From contig PNLP01000013.1 in NCBI GenBank assembly GCA_013823135.1, positions 85,869 through 149,868 of the forward strand: DNA of 64,000 nt. The letters run 5' to 3'. Within the stretch, counting starts at the first letter, position 1, and the number at the start of each line of letters is the position of its first letter. The position numbers and the translations under genes are program-made. Of the stretch, positions 33,878 to 42,049 are shown one piece after another. This DNA comes from Planctomycetaceae bacterium (GTDB lineage: Bacteria > Planctomycetota > Planctomycetia > Gemmatales > Gemmataceae). The notes beneath the pieces are model-generated. The model was given only the letters and a program-made list of their open reading frames with translations. It was not told the origin of the DNA and made no database searches.

Positions 33878-34609
33878 ATGCGTGTCTATTTGCGTATCAG
33901 CGCAGTCGTCGCCGGGTTGCTCGGGATCGGCTTCGTACTGCCGGCCGTTGCTCGCCAGCCTCAGCCCGAGCCCGGCGTCGTTGCGAAGGCTACGGTCAAG
34001 CCCAAACTCGCGGTCAAGGTCTTCAAGCTGGAACGCGCCGAACCCGGGATCGTCATTGACGCGATGACATCTCTGCTCGGAGATGCCGATATCGAGATCC
34101 CTCCGCCAGCTCTGCCGATGCAACCGGGCGCCGTGATTCTGGTGCTCCCCGGATTCGGCGGGCAACTGGGGTTCGGAGGCGGGGGGTTCGGGGGCGGCGG
34201 GTTCGGGAATCTGGGATGCGGATTCAACGGCATGATGGGGAACGGCACAACCCCGGCCTGGCGTGCCACGGGTGACGAACGAACCGGGTCGTTGATCGTG
34301 CGGGGTTCAGAGAACCACATCAAGATCGCGACCGACCTTGTGGCCATCCTCGACCGAAAGCCCAAGGCTCCGCTGCCGAAACTTCAGGTCGTGAAGGCGT
34401 TCTCGTTGAAACACGCCGACGCCGGGTCACTTTCGAATACCATCCAACTGCTCGGATTCGATGAAGCGAAGACGAGCATCCTCAGTGAAACGCTGCTGGC
34501 AGTCGTCGGGCCAGACGATGTCACCGGGCCGATCGCCGAGTTGGTGAAAGAACTCGACGTGCCTGGCCGACCCAATCGCAATGACGGAGCGCCGAAGGCA
34601 GAGCGATGA
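33878..34609 (+). CDS. Exported secretin-N-domain-like protein
   Basis: A 243-residue protein from ATG 33878 with signal peptide MRVYLRISAVVAGLLGIGFVLPAVARQ. Two segments resemble secretin short N-domains: VKVFKLERAEPGIVIDAMTSLLGD...WRATGDERTGSLIVRGSENHIKIATDLVAILDRK and KLQVVKAFSLKHADAGSLSNTIQLL. They are split by a Gly-rich loop (GGQLGFGGGGFGGGGFGN). It lacks a secretin beta-barrel domain, so it is not itself a pore. Possibly a periplasmic accessory protein; the partner is unknown. Confidence 0.72.
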   Translation: MRVYLRISAVVAGLLGIGFVLPAVARQPQPEPGVVAKATVKPKLAVKVFKLERAEPGIVIDAMTSLLGDADIEIPPPALPMQPGAVILVLPGFGGQLGFGGGGFGGGGFGNLGCGFNGMMGNGTTPAWRATGDERTGSLIVRGSENHIKIATDLVAILDRKPKAPLPKLQVVKAFSLKHADAGSLSNTIQLLGFDEAKTSILSETLLAVVGPDDVTGPIAELVKELDVPGRPNRNDGAPKAER

Positions 34610-34623
34610 CGCGGTTCGACTCT

Positions 34624-35547
34624 TTACGCTGTCCAGAAAGCCGCAGCGCCGCCAAGGCGTTCGAACTCGCTTCGGAACGCGGCTGTCTGCTCGGGTGTGA
34701 TGTTCGGCAGTGGCAATCGGACCGGCCCGAGGTCCACTCCGCGCATTCGCATCAGTTCCTTGGCCGCGGCCATGTAGCCCGTCCGGAACATCAACGCGAC
34801 CAGTTCCACCCCCTGGAATTGCAAGTCGCGCGCGGCTGCGAAGTCGCCTCGATCCACCGCGGCGAGCAAGCGGTGGTACAGCGGCGAGGCGAAGTTGTAG
34901 CCGCTGCCGACCGCACCCCGACAACCGAGGCTAGCTGCGGCCAGCAACTGTTCATCCATTCCAAAAAGCACGTCGAGCTGCCCACCGCAGACACGCATCA
35001 ATCGCTGAAACGTCATCAGGTCGGGGTTGGTGAACTTCACCCCCACGAGGGACGGAATCCGTTCGGCGGCGGCCTCGATCCAGTCCGCAACCGGGAACGT
35101 TACGCCGGTAAGAACGGGGATGTCGTAGAAGTAGAACGGCGTGTTCGGGGCAGCGTTCGCGACATCCCGGCAGCACTCGATAACCATCTCCGGCGATCGC
35201 GGCTTCAGATAACTTGGGCACACCATCGCCACGGCAGCCGCGCCGAGTGACTCGGCACGGGCAGCCAGCGCCCGGCTCTCAGCCAGGCAATTCGACCCGA
35301 CGTGGACGAGCAACCGAACCGGGGTTCCTTTCAGAACCTCCGCCCAGCGAATGGTCAGGGCATCACGCTCCGCAAAGGTCAGTGAGCTGAACTCGCCCGT
35401 GGTTCCGCCCGCGAACACGCCTGCCACCTGATCTCGTACGAAGAGTTCGGCCTGCTTTTCGACCGCAGCGAGGTTGAGTTCCCCGGCCGGCGTGAACGGG
35501 GTCAGCGAGGCGGGAACAAGGCCGACGAACGGGGTGTGCGCGATCAT
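34624..35547 (-). CDS. Dihydrodipicolinate synthase/N-acetylneuraminate lyase family aldolase
   Basis: A 307-residue TIM-barrel class I aldolase starting at ATG 35547 (MIAHTPFVGLVPASLTPF). GGTTGE at 47-52 is the substrate-carboxylate motif, Tyr near residue 141 lies in FYFYDIP, and the Schiff-base Lys171 lies in LVGVKFTNPD. The residue context is closer to N-acetylneuraminate lyase and related sugar-acid aldolases than to lysine biosynthesis DapA. It is encoded downstream of and codirectional with a patatin-like lipoprotein, without obvious shared function. Confidence 0.88.
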   Translation of the reverse strand: MIAHTPFVGLVPASLTPFTPAGELNLAAVEKQAELFVRDQVAGVFAGGTTGEFSSLTFAERDALTIRWAEVLKGTPVRLLVHVGSNCLAESRALAARAESLGAAAVAMVCPSYLKPRSPEMVIECCRDVANAAPNTPFYFYDIPVLTGVTFPVADWIEAAAERIPSLVGVKFTNPDLMTFQRLMRVCGGQLDVLFGMDEQLLAAASLGCRGAVGSGYNFASPLYHRLLAAVDRGDFAAARDLQFQGVELVALMFRTGYMAAAKELMRMRGVDLGPVRLPLPNITPEQTAAFRSEFERLGGAAAFWTA

Positions 35548-35614
35548 GGGGGAATCCGGGAAGGCAACGAGAAGCGTTCCCGGTGATGTAGCAACGGAGC
35601 AGAGAAGCGTCCGC

Positions 35615-36829
35615 TTATCGTCGATGGTGGCGTGCGGGGCGTGCGGAACTGTGAACGAACGAGTGTGGCGGTCCGCAAAGGTCGGGTGGAGCAAACTGCC
35701 ATGCGGGGCCGGCAAGTCCGTCCTGCTCGCCCTCAACGTAGAGTTTCTGCATTTCAGTCTGGTCGATGCTGAGGAGCGTCTCGGCGTTGACGACCGCATC
35801 CTGCCGCAATGCGCTGAGGTGGAACCGCAGGCCCGACAACACAGCCTGACCGTGGAGGTTTCCGAGTTCGGAGCGGCAGTTCGCGTACATGATTGATTCG
35901 GTGGTCGCGCCGAGAATCGGCAGAACCCGCTGCCGAACCGGGGCGGCATCGGCATAGAGCTTGCCGGCGACCACGGCGTACAGATTGCCGGTCGCACCCG
36001 GAACCACCGGGGCCCCCGCATCCTTGCCTGCTGCTTTCCGAAACACGTGTGGCGGCACAAACAGTTGTGAGGCGATGCCGCCGTCCGCGTGCAGTTCTTC
36101 GATCGTTTGGCCTCCAACATCGACCACGAACTTCACCGGTGGGAACATTCCTGGAACCGAGCACGATGCCAACAATACGTCGCGGAAGAGTGTCGCGCCG
36201 TTGGGCAATCCGGCGACCACGCCCATGTCCCAGACCACGAGACGGCGGGTCGTCAGGTTGGTGGTGGCGACGTACAACCGTCGGCCCTTGGCGTGCTCCT
36301 CGCAAACTCGCCGGAGGAGGGCAGTGGAAATCTGCGATTCGATGAGCTTCTTCAGTGGGGTAGACGACGCGACCGCGTCCTTGAACGGAATCGTGACCCA
36401 CGCCCGAATTCGGAACACATCCTCGGCGCGAACGCCCGTGTGCAGGGACATCGCGACACCGTCGTACTCGGAACCGAGGAATGCGTAGGGGGCGATCAGT
36501 GACCCAACGCTTACCCCGGTCACCGTGTCGAACTCTGGTCGGGTGCCCGTCTTCGTCCATCCGGCAAGGAAACCCGTGGAATACGCACCGTAGAGCCCGC
36601 CGCTGGACAGTGCCAGTACGTGCCGCTGCGGGCGTAATAAGTCCTCTTCAACGGCGGAATTGCACAGCATCACGCCCGGTGGAACCCGGGCAGGCTGCTC
36701 GACCGGCGAGAGCGACTGGCGGATCGAGAGCGGCCGTCGGCCGAACGGCTGGCAGCCGACGCCTACGGCCAACACCACGAGGAGCGTCGCGACGACGGTA
36801 CGCGGATGTTGGAACAGGGAGCGCAGCAT
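35615..36829 (-). CDS. Patatin-like phospholipase lipoprotein
   Basis: A 404-residue protein with a signal/lipobox region ending at Cys26 (VVLAVGVGCQ). The patatin domain has the oxyanion-like LALSSGGLYGAYSTGF at ~72-87, the nucleophile elbow GVSVG at 105-109 with Ser107, and the catalytic Asp249 in HADGG. The Ser-Asp dyad is therefore complete. Patatins hydrolyse acyl lipids; this one is probably attached to a membrane facing the periplasm. The C-terminal ~100 residues are a less conserved extension. Confidence 0.9.
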   Translation of the reverse strand: MLRSLFQHPRTVVATLLVVLAVGVGCQPFGRRPLSIRQSLSPVEQPARVPPGVMLCNSAVEEDLLRPQRHVLALSSGGLYGAYSTGFLAGWTKTGTRPEFDTVTGVSVGSLIAPYAFLGSEYDGVAMSLHTGVRAEDVFRIRAWVTIPFKDAVASSTPLKKLIESQISTALLRRVCEEHAKGRRLYVATTNLTTRRLVVWDMGVVAGLPNGATLFRDVLLASCSVPGMFPPVKFVVDVGGQTIEELHADGGIASQLFVPPHVFRKAAGKDAGAPVVPGATGNLYAVVAGKLYADAAPVRQRVLPILGATTESIMYANCRSELGNLHGQAVLSGLRFHLSALRQDAVVNAETLLSIDQTEMQKLYVEGEQDGLAGPAWQFAPPDLCGPPHSFVHSSARPARHHRR

Positions 36830-36898
36830 GAAGCCGCCCGTACCCGAACAGGGACATCTGTGTCAACCCATGAGTTACAGGGGGGTGCCTTCGTTTTT

Positions 36899-36974
36899 GG
36901 CGAGCGGGGGTGCGTAAGCCCCCGAGGTGTGAGCGAAGCCAAGAACTCGGGGGGCTTACGCACCCCCGCTCGCC
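36899..36974. repeat. 76-bp GGCGAGC-end palindrome with conserved loop, complete copy
   Basis: Both arms are intact (GGCGAGCGGGGGTGCGTAAG.. on the left and its near-perfect complement on the right) around the loop GTGTGAGCGAAGCCAAGAA. Flanking TTTTT and AAAA extend the pairing. The bases after it, AAAATGCCAGAATCT, also resemble those after the copy at 26821. It lies between two divergent genes, an exception to the usual 3'-end placement. Confidence 0.92.
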
Positions 36975-37116
36975 AAAATGCCAGAATCTACTGGGGCGCC
37001 CGAGCGTGCATCCGGGCTTTTTCGTTTTGGCAGGTTGGGCTATAAGAGCGCAATTGTAGGGCGTCGGTCCGTTTGTTGGTCGGCCCCGATCCGGATTATT
37101 GCTGAGGAACTATCGT

Positions 37117-37971
37117 ATGCGACCCGCCGGCTTCACCCTCGCCGCCTGTCTGATCGGCGTCACGGTGGTGTCCGGGCAGCAGCCCGTGCCGCCAGCAGCC
37201 CCTGGTGGGCAAGTTGCCCCACCCCTGCCCCCGGCCGCGCCGCCCGTCGATAACAAGCTCGATACCCACCTCGCCGGGTGGGAAAAGAACATGGGCGGGC
37301 TCGTGAACTTCCGGTTCGTCCTCGAACTGAAGAGAACCGATGTCGTCTTCAAGACCGACAAGGGATACTCCGGCGTCGTGCTGTGCATGAAACCAAACTT
37401 CGCCGTGTTGCGATTGAACAACGACATCGACAAGACCGGCACCGACTACGAAGCGTTCATCTGCGATGGGAAATCGGTGTTCGAGTACAACGGCCTCGCC
37501 AAGACCATCACCGAGTGGAAACTGCCAGCACCCACGCCGGGCGGCAGCGGCAACGCAACCGACAACATCATGCTCGACTTCCTCTCGGGGATGAAGTCGA
37601 AGGACGCCAAGGCTCGCTTCGATCTCACGCTGTTCAAGGAAGACGCGAACTACGTGTACCTGGACGTGAAGCCCTTGAACCCCAAGGACAAGGCCGAGTT
37701 CACCCAACTGCGCATGGCACTGTACGGCCCCAACACGAAGTGGCCGTACCTGCCCGCTCAGGTGTTCATGTCCAAGCCCAACGGCGACACCGAACAGTGG
37801 AAGTTCAAGGATCCGCAAACGAACATTCCGGGCCTGACGGCCGAGCACTTCAAGGCCCAAAAGATCCAGGGCTGGAAGGAGCAGGAGGGTGGCAAGCCGC
37901 CGGCGCAGCCTATGGTCGCCCCCGGCCAACCGAAATTGCCACCTGGCATGGTCCGCCCCGAGAAGAAGTGA
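37117..37971 (+). CDS. Exported TIGR03009-like planctomycete protein
   Basis: A 284-residue protein from ATG 37117 (GAGGAAC upstream) with signal peptide MRPAGFTLAACLIGVTVVSGQQ and a Pro-rich linker. The domain LDTHLAGWEKNMGGLVNFRFVLELKRTDVVFKTDKGYSGVVLCMKPNFAVLRL matches, from memory, the TIGR03009 family of planctomycete secreted proteins, which look like outer-membrane lipoprotein-carrier (LolA/VioE-like) folds. The C-terminus ends in a Pro/Lys-rich tail. Function unknown. An intrinsic terminator follows. Confidence 0.82.
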   Translation: MRPAGFTLAACLIGVTVVSGQQPVPPAAPGGQVAPPLPPAAPPVDNKLDTHLAGWEKNMGGLVNFRFVLELKRTDVVFKTDKGYSGVVLCMKPNFAVLRLNNDIDKTGTDYEAFICDGKSVFEYNGLAKTITEWKLPAPTPGGSGNATDNIMLDFLSGMKSKDAKARFDLTLFKEDANYVYLDVKPLNPKDKAEFTQLRMALYGPNTKWPYLPAQVFMSKPNGDTEQWKFKDPQTNIPGLTAEHFKAQKIQGWKEQEGGKPPAQPMVAPGQPKLPPGMVRPEKK

Positions 37972-37992
37972 GCCAGCCGATACCGCGCTTCC

Positions 37993-38020
37993 AGCCGCTC
38001 GACATTCGAGCGGCTTTTTT
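37993..38020 (+). terminator. Rho-independent terminator after the TIGR03009-like gene
   Basis: Stem AGCCGCTCG/CGAGCGGCT with a short loop, followed directly by TTTTTTCGTTT. Lies 22 bases past the stop. Confidence 0.92.
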
Positions 38021-38118
38021 CGTTTCTCATCCCCCTTTCACCGGCCAGACGTAACGATGTGGTCAGTTGGCTGCCCGTGGGGTTGCCACAGTTCTGCCCA
38101 TTGCTCAGGGGGTATGCC

Positions 38119-38820
38119 ATGCGTGGAATGCGATTCGCGGTAGCCGGGTTCCTCGTCGTCGGGATGGTTAGCCTCGCCCAGGCCCAGTTCCGTCCGGGTG
38201 GGTTTGGTGGCGGCCCGACCAGCCTCGTGACGAACAAGGCTGTGCAGGAAGACCTGAAGCTGTCCGAAGATCAGATCACGAAGTTGAAGGAATGGAGCAC
38301 GGAGTTCCGGAAGAAGTCTGCCGAGATCATGAAGGACAAGGGTATCGACTTTGGCAAAGGCGGGTTCGGCAAGATCGAACCCGAGATGCGTGAGAAGTTG
38401 GATGCCGCGAACGCGGAAATCACCAAAGAAGCCTACAAGCAACTCGGCGAAGTTCTGAAGAAGGAGCAGGTCGAACGCCTCAAACAAATTTCCCGCCAGC
38501 AAATGGGAGCCAACGCGTTCACCAACGCCGAGGTTGTCGATGCATTGAAACTGACCGCCGCCCAGAAGGACTCCGTCAAGGGGGTCACGGGCGACCTCCA
38601 GAAGGAGACCCGCGAAATCTTCGGTGAGTTCACGAAGGGCAAATTCGACGTCGAAAAGATGCAAGAGAACCAGAAGAAGGTTCAGAAGCTTCAGAAAGAA
38701 TACATCGGCAAGCTCGAAGACCTGCTCGACGATTCGCAGAAGAAGACGTGGAAGGAAATGAAGGGCGAAGCGTTCGACCTGGCCAAGCTGCAACCGCAGT
38801 TCCCGAAAAAGAAAGACTGA
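38119..38820 (+). CDS. Exported helical protein, Spy/CpxP-like
   Basis: A 233-residue protein from ATG 38119. The signal peptide is MRGMRFAVAGFLVVGMVSLAQAQ, followed by a short Gly-rich stretch. The remainder is charged and helical with two LKLSEDQITKLKEW / LKLTAAQKDSVKGV type segments, resembling the LTxxQ-like motifs of periplasmic Spy/CpxP-type proteins, although the match is loose. A Lys-rich coiled-coil runs near residues 170-220. Planctomycetes have many such small secreted proteins of unknown role. A terminator follows the stop. Confidence 0.75.
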   Translation: MRGMRFAVAGFLVVGMVSLAQAQFRPGGFGGGPTSLVTNKAVQEDLKLSEDQITKLKEWSTEFRKKSAEIMKDKGIDFGKGGFGKIEPEMREKLDAANAEITKEAYKQLGEVLKKEQVERLKQISRQQMGANAFTNAEVVDALKLTAAQKDSVKGVTGDLQKETREIFGEFTKGKFDVEKMQENQKKVQKLQKEYIGKLEDLLDDSQKKTWKEMKGEAFDLAKLQPQFPKKKD

Positions 38821-38827
38821 GCCACTC

Positions 38828-38862
38828 AAGCCCACCCGTTGCAACGGGTGGGCTTGTTTCAT
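38828..38862 (+). terminator. Bidirectional terminator between convergent genes
   Basis: A perfect 12-bp stem AAGCCCACCCGT/ACGGGTGGGCTT with a 4-nt loop, followed on the plus strand by GTTTCATTT. It may serve the upstream plus-strand gene and the convergent dehydrogenase. Confidence 0.85.
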
Positions 38863-38863
38863 T

Positions 38864-39898
38864 TCACACCCACTTCATCATCACGCCCAGGTAGTTGTCC
38901 TTGTCCTTCAGCAGCCCCTCGTAAGCGTCGCCCATTTGTTCTGGCGTGATCGTGTGCGTCACCAGCCCGGCGAGGCTCAGTCGGCCGCTCGCCAGTTGTC
39001 GCAGCAACCACATCTGGGCCTTGTTGATGTCCCACGCACCGGCGAGCCGGGTGTGTGCGGCCTCGAACAGCATGTTCCCGTGCGCACCGCTCACTTCGAT
39101 GTACCGGCGGTGCAGGTCATCGTAGAAGTTCACGTCCTTGGCAATGCCGCGAGGGCTGCCCACCACGACCACTTGCCCGGCGTCGCAAGCCAGGCTCATC
39201 GCGGTGGGAATCGCAGCCGGGACGCCCGTCGCGTCGGCCACGACTTCCGCACCCTTCGCGTTCAGGAACGCCGCGAGTTGCTGCTTCGTGTCGCCCGCTG
39301 TTGGGTCGATAACGTGATCCGCACCGGCAGCGAGGGCCGCGTCGCGTCGCATCTTCACGGCATCGATTCCCACCACCGGCGACATCCCGGCCGCGAGCAT
39401 GCACCGCAACGAGAACTGACCGATGATGCCGAGCCCCAGCACCGCGCCGCTGCGGCCGAGCGTCAGCCCGGCTCGCACGGAGGCACCCATGCCGTATCGC
39501 GAGATGCACGCGACCGCGGCCTTCTCGAAGCTCAGCGAATCGGGCATCTTCCACACCCGGCAACGCTCGTGGCCCACGGTCAGCAGTTCCGCGGAAGCGT
39601 GGTTGCCGGGGTAGCTAACGCGGTCGCCTTCCTGAAAGCCGCCGGGGAAGTCTTTGCCGACCTTCAGCACGCGGCCCGCGGCGGAGTAGCCCGAACGGAA
39701 CGGGAACTTCCAGTCGGGGAGGTTCGGGTCTTTGAGCCACTGGTGAGTGCCGGTGTACACGGCGAGTTCCGTCCCCGCGCTGATGGCCGAGTATTCGGCA
39801 GCGATCAGGATCTGGTTTGGGGCGGGGTTGGCGAGTTCAACCTCGCGCACGGCGGTCTTGAACGGCTCGGTGATGACTGCTTGACGGGCGCGAACCAT
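38864..39898 (-). CDS. Medium-chain dehydrogenase/reductase family protein
   Basis: A 344-residue protein with a GroES-like N-terminal domain and a Rossmann domain around VLGLGIIGQFSLRCMLAAGM (near residue 159). The usual catalytic zinc Cys is replaced in EYSAISAGTELAVYTG, and the four-cysteine structural zinc lobe is absent, as in the subgroup annotated as zinc-binding dehydrogenase-like but lacking full zinc sets. A His in YPGNHAS may be the remaining ligand. The substrate cannot be told. It is a single gene, convergent with the preceding one. Confidence 0.85.
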   Translation of the reverse strand: MVRARQAVITEPFKTAVREVELANPAPNQILIAAEYSAISAGTELAVYTGTHQWLKDPNLPDWKFPFRSGYSAAGRVLKVGKDFPGGFQEGDRVSYPGNHASAELLTVGHERCRVWKMPDSLSFEKAAVACISRYGMGASVRAGLTLGRSGAVLGLGIIGQFSLRCMLAAGMSPVVGIDAVKMRRDAALAAGADHVIDPTAGDTKQQLAAFLNAKGAEVVADATGVPAAIPTAMSLACDAGQVVVVGSPRGIAKDVNFYDDLHRRYIEVSGAHGNMLFEAAHTRLAGAWDINKAQMWLLRQLASGRLSLAGLVTHTITPEQMGDAYEGLLKDKDNYLGVMMKWV

Positions 39899-39988
39899 TG
39901 CGGGCCTCGGAGGGATGTCGGCGGGATTGCTGCGATGGGCGAATTGTAGACGTGAAGGCGATGAGTGGCGAATGATGATGTGAGGGTT

Positions 39989-40047
39989 CGTTTAGCGGCG
40001 GACCCACCGGGTCCGCAGGTTGCCCCGCTGGGGCAACCGCTAAACGA
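39989..40047. repeat. CGTTTAGCGG...CCGCTAAACG palindrome with two inner hairpins
   Basis: Ends CGTTTAGCGG (39989-39998) and CCGCTAAACG (40037-40046) pair, with two internal hairpins GCGGACCC/GGGTCCGC and GGTTGCCCC/GGGGCAACC. It touches the stop codon of the minus-strand BBP7-type gene, whose stop begins at 40048. Confidence 0.9.
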
Positions 40048-41364
40048 TTAGTACCGGAACTCCGCACCCCAGCTCAGCATGTGGGCGAAGTAGTAAGTTG
40101 TGGTTCCCGTCAGGCCGGGGCTGAGCGCCAGTTGTTCCTGAGCCCGGCGCACGTTACCCCAGTACAGCCCCGTGTAGCCAAACGTCAACTTGGCGTGTTC
40201 CGTCACGCGGAACGCCAGCCGGACGCCACCTTCCGCCACGGTGCCGAAATACGTCATCGGGTCGCGAACGTTCGTCAACGCGAACGGTGCCGGCGGCAGA
40301 CCGGTGACGCTCAGTATCCGGTTCCGATTGAAGTCGAGTTCGCTCACGCTCACACCCAGGGCCAACCCGGCCTGTCCTTCCAGCGTCCACCGCCCCCGCA
40401 CGGTCGAGGCCAACAGGCCCACGTTCGGACCGTAGAAGGAGTTCCGTGTCCGGATGTTGTCGGCACCCCCGATCACAGCGGTGATGGGCGGAATTGTTCC
40501 TGAAACCTTAAATTCCGCACCGAGTTCGTCACTCAGATACAGTTGTCGATACCCCGCCAGTGCGCTCACCCGCCAGCGCGATTCTTGCTGGAGCACGTGC
40601 CTGACGTTCAAATCGCCACCGGCGAACATCGTCTGTGCCGTGGTGGAAACCGTCCCCGTCGTGAGGCCCGGAAAGCCGACGTAGGCCGGCACTTGCACGA
40701 CCACCCCCGCGATGGACACGAACTGTGGCACGTTCACCACGTTCGTCCCGTTCCCCGCACCGACGAGTTGTTCGCTGGTCGAGTAGAGCGAGTAGAACCT
40801 CGCCGCGACGCCGGTGGTGTGCGCGGGGTCGAACCACAAGCCACCCTCGGCCCGCAAGCCGCCTCGCCAGTCGCCGAGCATTTTCCGGCCACCGAAAAGT
40901 GCTTCGGTTCCCGGTTGACCAATCGCACCGGCGCTCAACAGCCCCGCGGCCGCTGGTCCAGTTGTCACAACAGGCACCACTTTCACCGGCCTGCCCGTGC
41001 CAAGCAGCACTTCCGCACCACCCCAGACTCGCCACGACAGTGGAGCCGTGCCTGGCCCAAACACGAAGTCTTCGAGACGCGGCGTTGCCTCCGGGTCGAA
41101 CACGTCCACCTTCACGGGCGGCGGTTGCTGGCCTTCGACGTGGTCGGCCTGCTGAACGGCATCCGAGGCGGGCGTGGCTTGTTTTCCAGAGGCGGGCGTG
41201 ACCGTGCGGTCGAGCGAGGGCGACAGGAAAACAGCCCCGCGAAAGCCCTCGTCTTCGAGCGAACCGAGTTTGGGCGAACCCGCACCCGGCACCTGAGCGC
41301 TGGCAGAACCGATCGTCAGGCCCATTGCCCCGACGACCACGAGCAGTTTCTTGAAGATGCCCAT
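40048..41364 (-). CDS. BBP7 family outer-membrane beta-barrel protein
   Basis: A 438-residue protein from ATG 41364, with signal peptide MGIFKKLLVVVGAMGLTIGSASAQ. After a linker, WRVWGGAEVLLGTGRPVKVVPVVTTGP is the start of a barrel with alternating hydrophobic strands, e.g. GWRGGLRAEGGLWFDPAHTTGVAARFYSLYS and EGGVRLAFRVTEHAKLTFGYTGLYWGNVRRAQEQLAL near the C-terminus. The terminal WGAEFRY ends with an aromatic residue as in outer-membrane proteins. BBP7 is a planctomycete family of unknown function; it supports a Gram-negative-type envelope. Confidence 0.9.
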   Translation of the reverse strand: MGIFKKLLVVVGAMGLTIGSASAQVPGAGSPKLGSLEDEGFRGAVFLSPSLDRTVTPASGKQATPASDAVQQADHVEGQQPPPVKVDVFDPEATPRLEDFVFGPGTAPLSWRVWGGAEVLLGTGRPVKVVPVVTTGPAAAGLLSAGAIGQPGTEALFGGRKMLGDWRGGLRAEGGLWFDPAHTTGVAARFYSLYSTSEQLVGAGNGTNVVNVPQFVSIAGVVVQVPAYVGFPGLTTGTVSTTAQTMFAGGDLNVRHVLQQESRWRVSALAGYRQLYLSDELGAEFKVSGTIPPITAVIGGADNIRTRNSFYGPNVGLLASTVRGRWTLEGQAGLALGVSVSELDFNRNRILSVTGLPPAPFALTNVRDPMTYFGTVAEGGVRLAFRVTEHAKLTFGYTGLYWGNVRRAQEQLALSPGLTGTTTYYFAHMLSWGAEFRY

Positions 41365-41520
41365 GACGGCTCTCGGGAGACAGGGACACGTCACCCGTTC
41401 TTATCGACACAATCTATCCAGGCGGTTTAACCGGAACCGCGAGATGGGCGGGATTGTGAAACTGGCGAACTTGCGCCGCTGTGGATGCGGCGCTGCGAAC
41501 GGAGTGCAGTCCACTACCTC

Positions 41521-41872
41521 CTGTCCAGGATGGCAACGAACCTCCCCGGGTTGACCGTTCTCAATTTCGCGAATTTTGAGAAGGAGCACCCGGGTGACGG
41601 TGGAAGGCGTCGAGGCTCTCCCACCGTTGTGAAACTGACTCTCTTCAACGCGCAGGAGACAAAAAGGCTCGACAAGGGCGGGTGACGACAACTGGCGAGG
41701 GCTCCCCGAGTTGACGGAACTCACACTCCCCAGTTCGAACCTCGACGATGAGATACTCTCGGAACTGGCCGGTGCCACGAAGCTCAAGAATCTCCAGGTG
41801 GGGGGCACGAAAGTGACCGAGGCTGGCGTGAAGAAACTCGCCGCTGCCCTGCCGCAGTGCCAGATCTTCTGA
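41521..41872 (+). pseudogene. Leucine-rich-repeat protein remnant with frameshift
   Basis: From 41521 one frame reads LSRMATNLPGLTVLNFANF...VVKLTLFNAQET. Then the next frame continues LPELTELTLPSSNLDDEILSELAGATKLKNLQVGGTKV and ends in TEAGVKKLAAALPQC before the stop at 41870-41872. The second part is a clear LRR end typical of Gemmata-type LRR proteins. The two halves are in different frames with the change near 41660-41690, and no credible start is present. Boundaries are approximate. Confidence 0.65.
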
Positions 41873-42049
41873 GACGGCGGTACAATCGAGCCAACGAAGA
41901 AGCCGTGAACATGCTAGACTGGCGGGGTATCAGTTTGAGCGAAAGGATATGGCTGTTATCTGAGCTGCTTTCGATCAGTCCGACGCGAGCCACAACTCTC
42001 GAACTCGTGGCTCGCACCGGACGAGACTGCCCACCAGATTCTCAACTAA

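Noticed and set aside
34624..36120. Longer form of the aldolase gene extending into the patatin gene
   Set aside because: The extension overlaps the patatin C-terminal coding region in another frame; the aldolase fold begins at the ATG at 35547.
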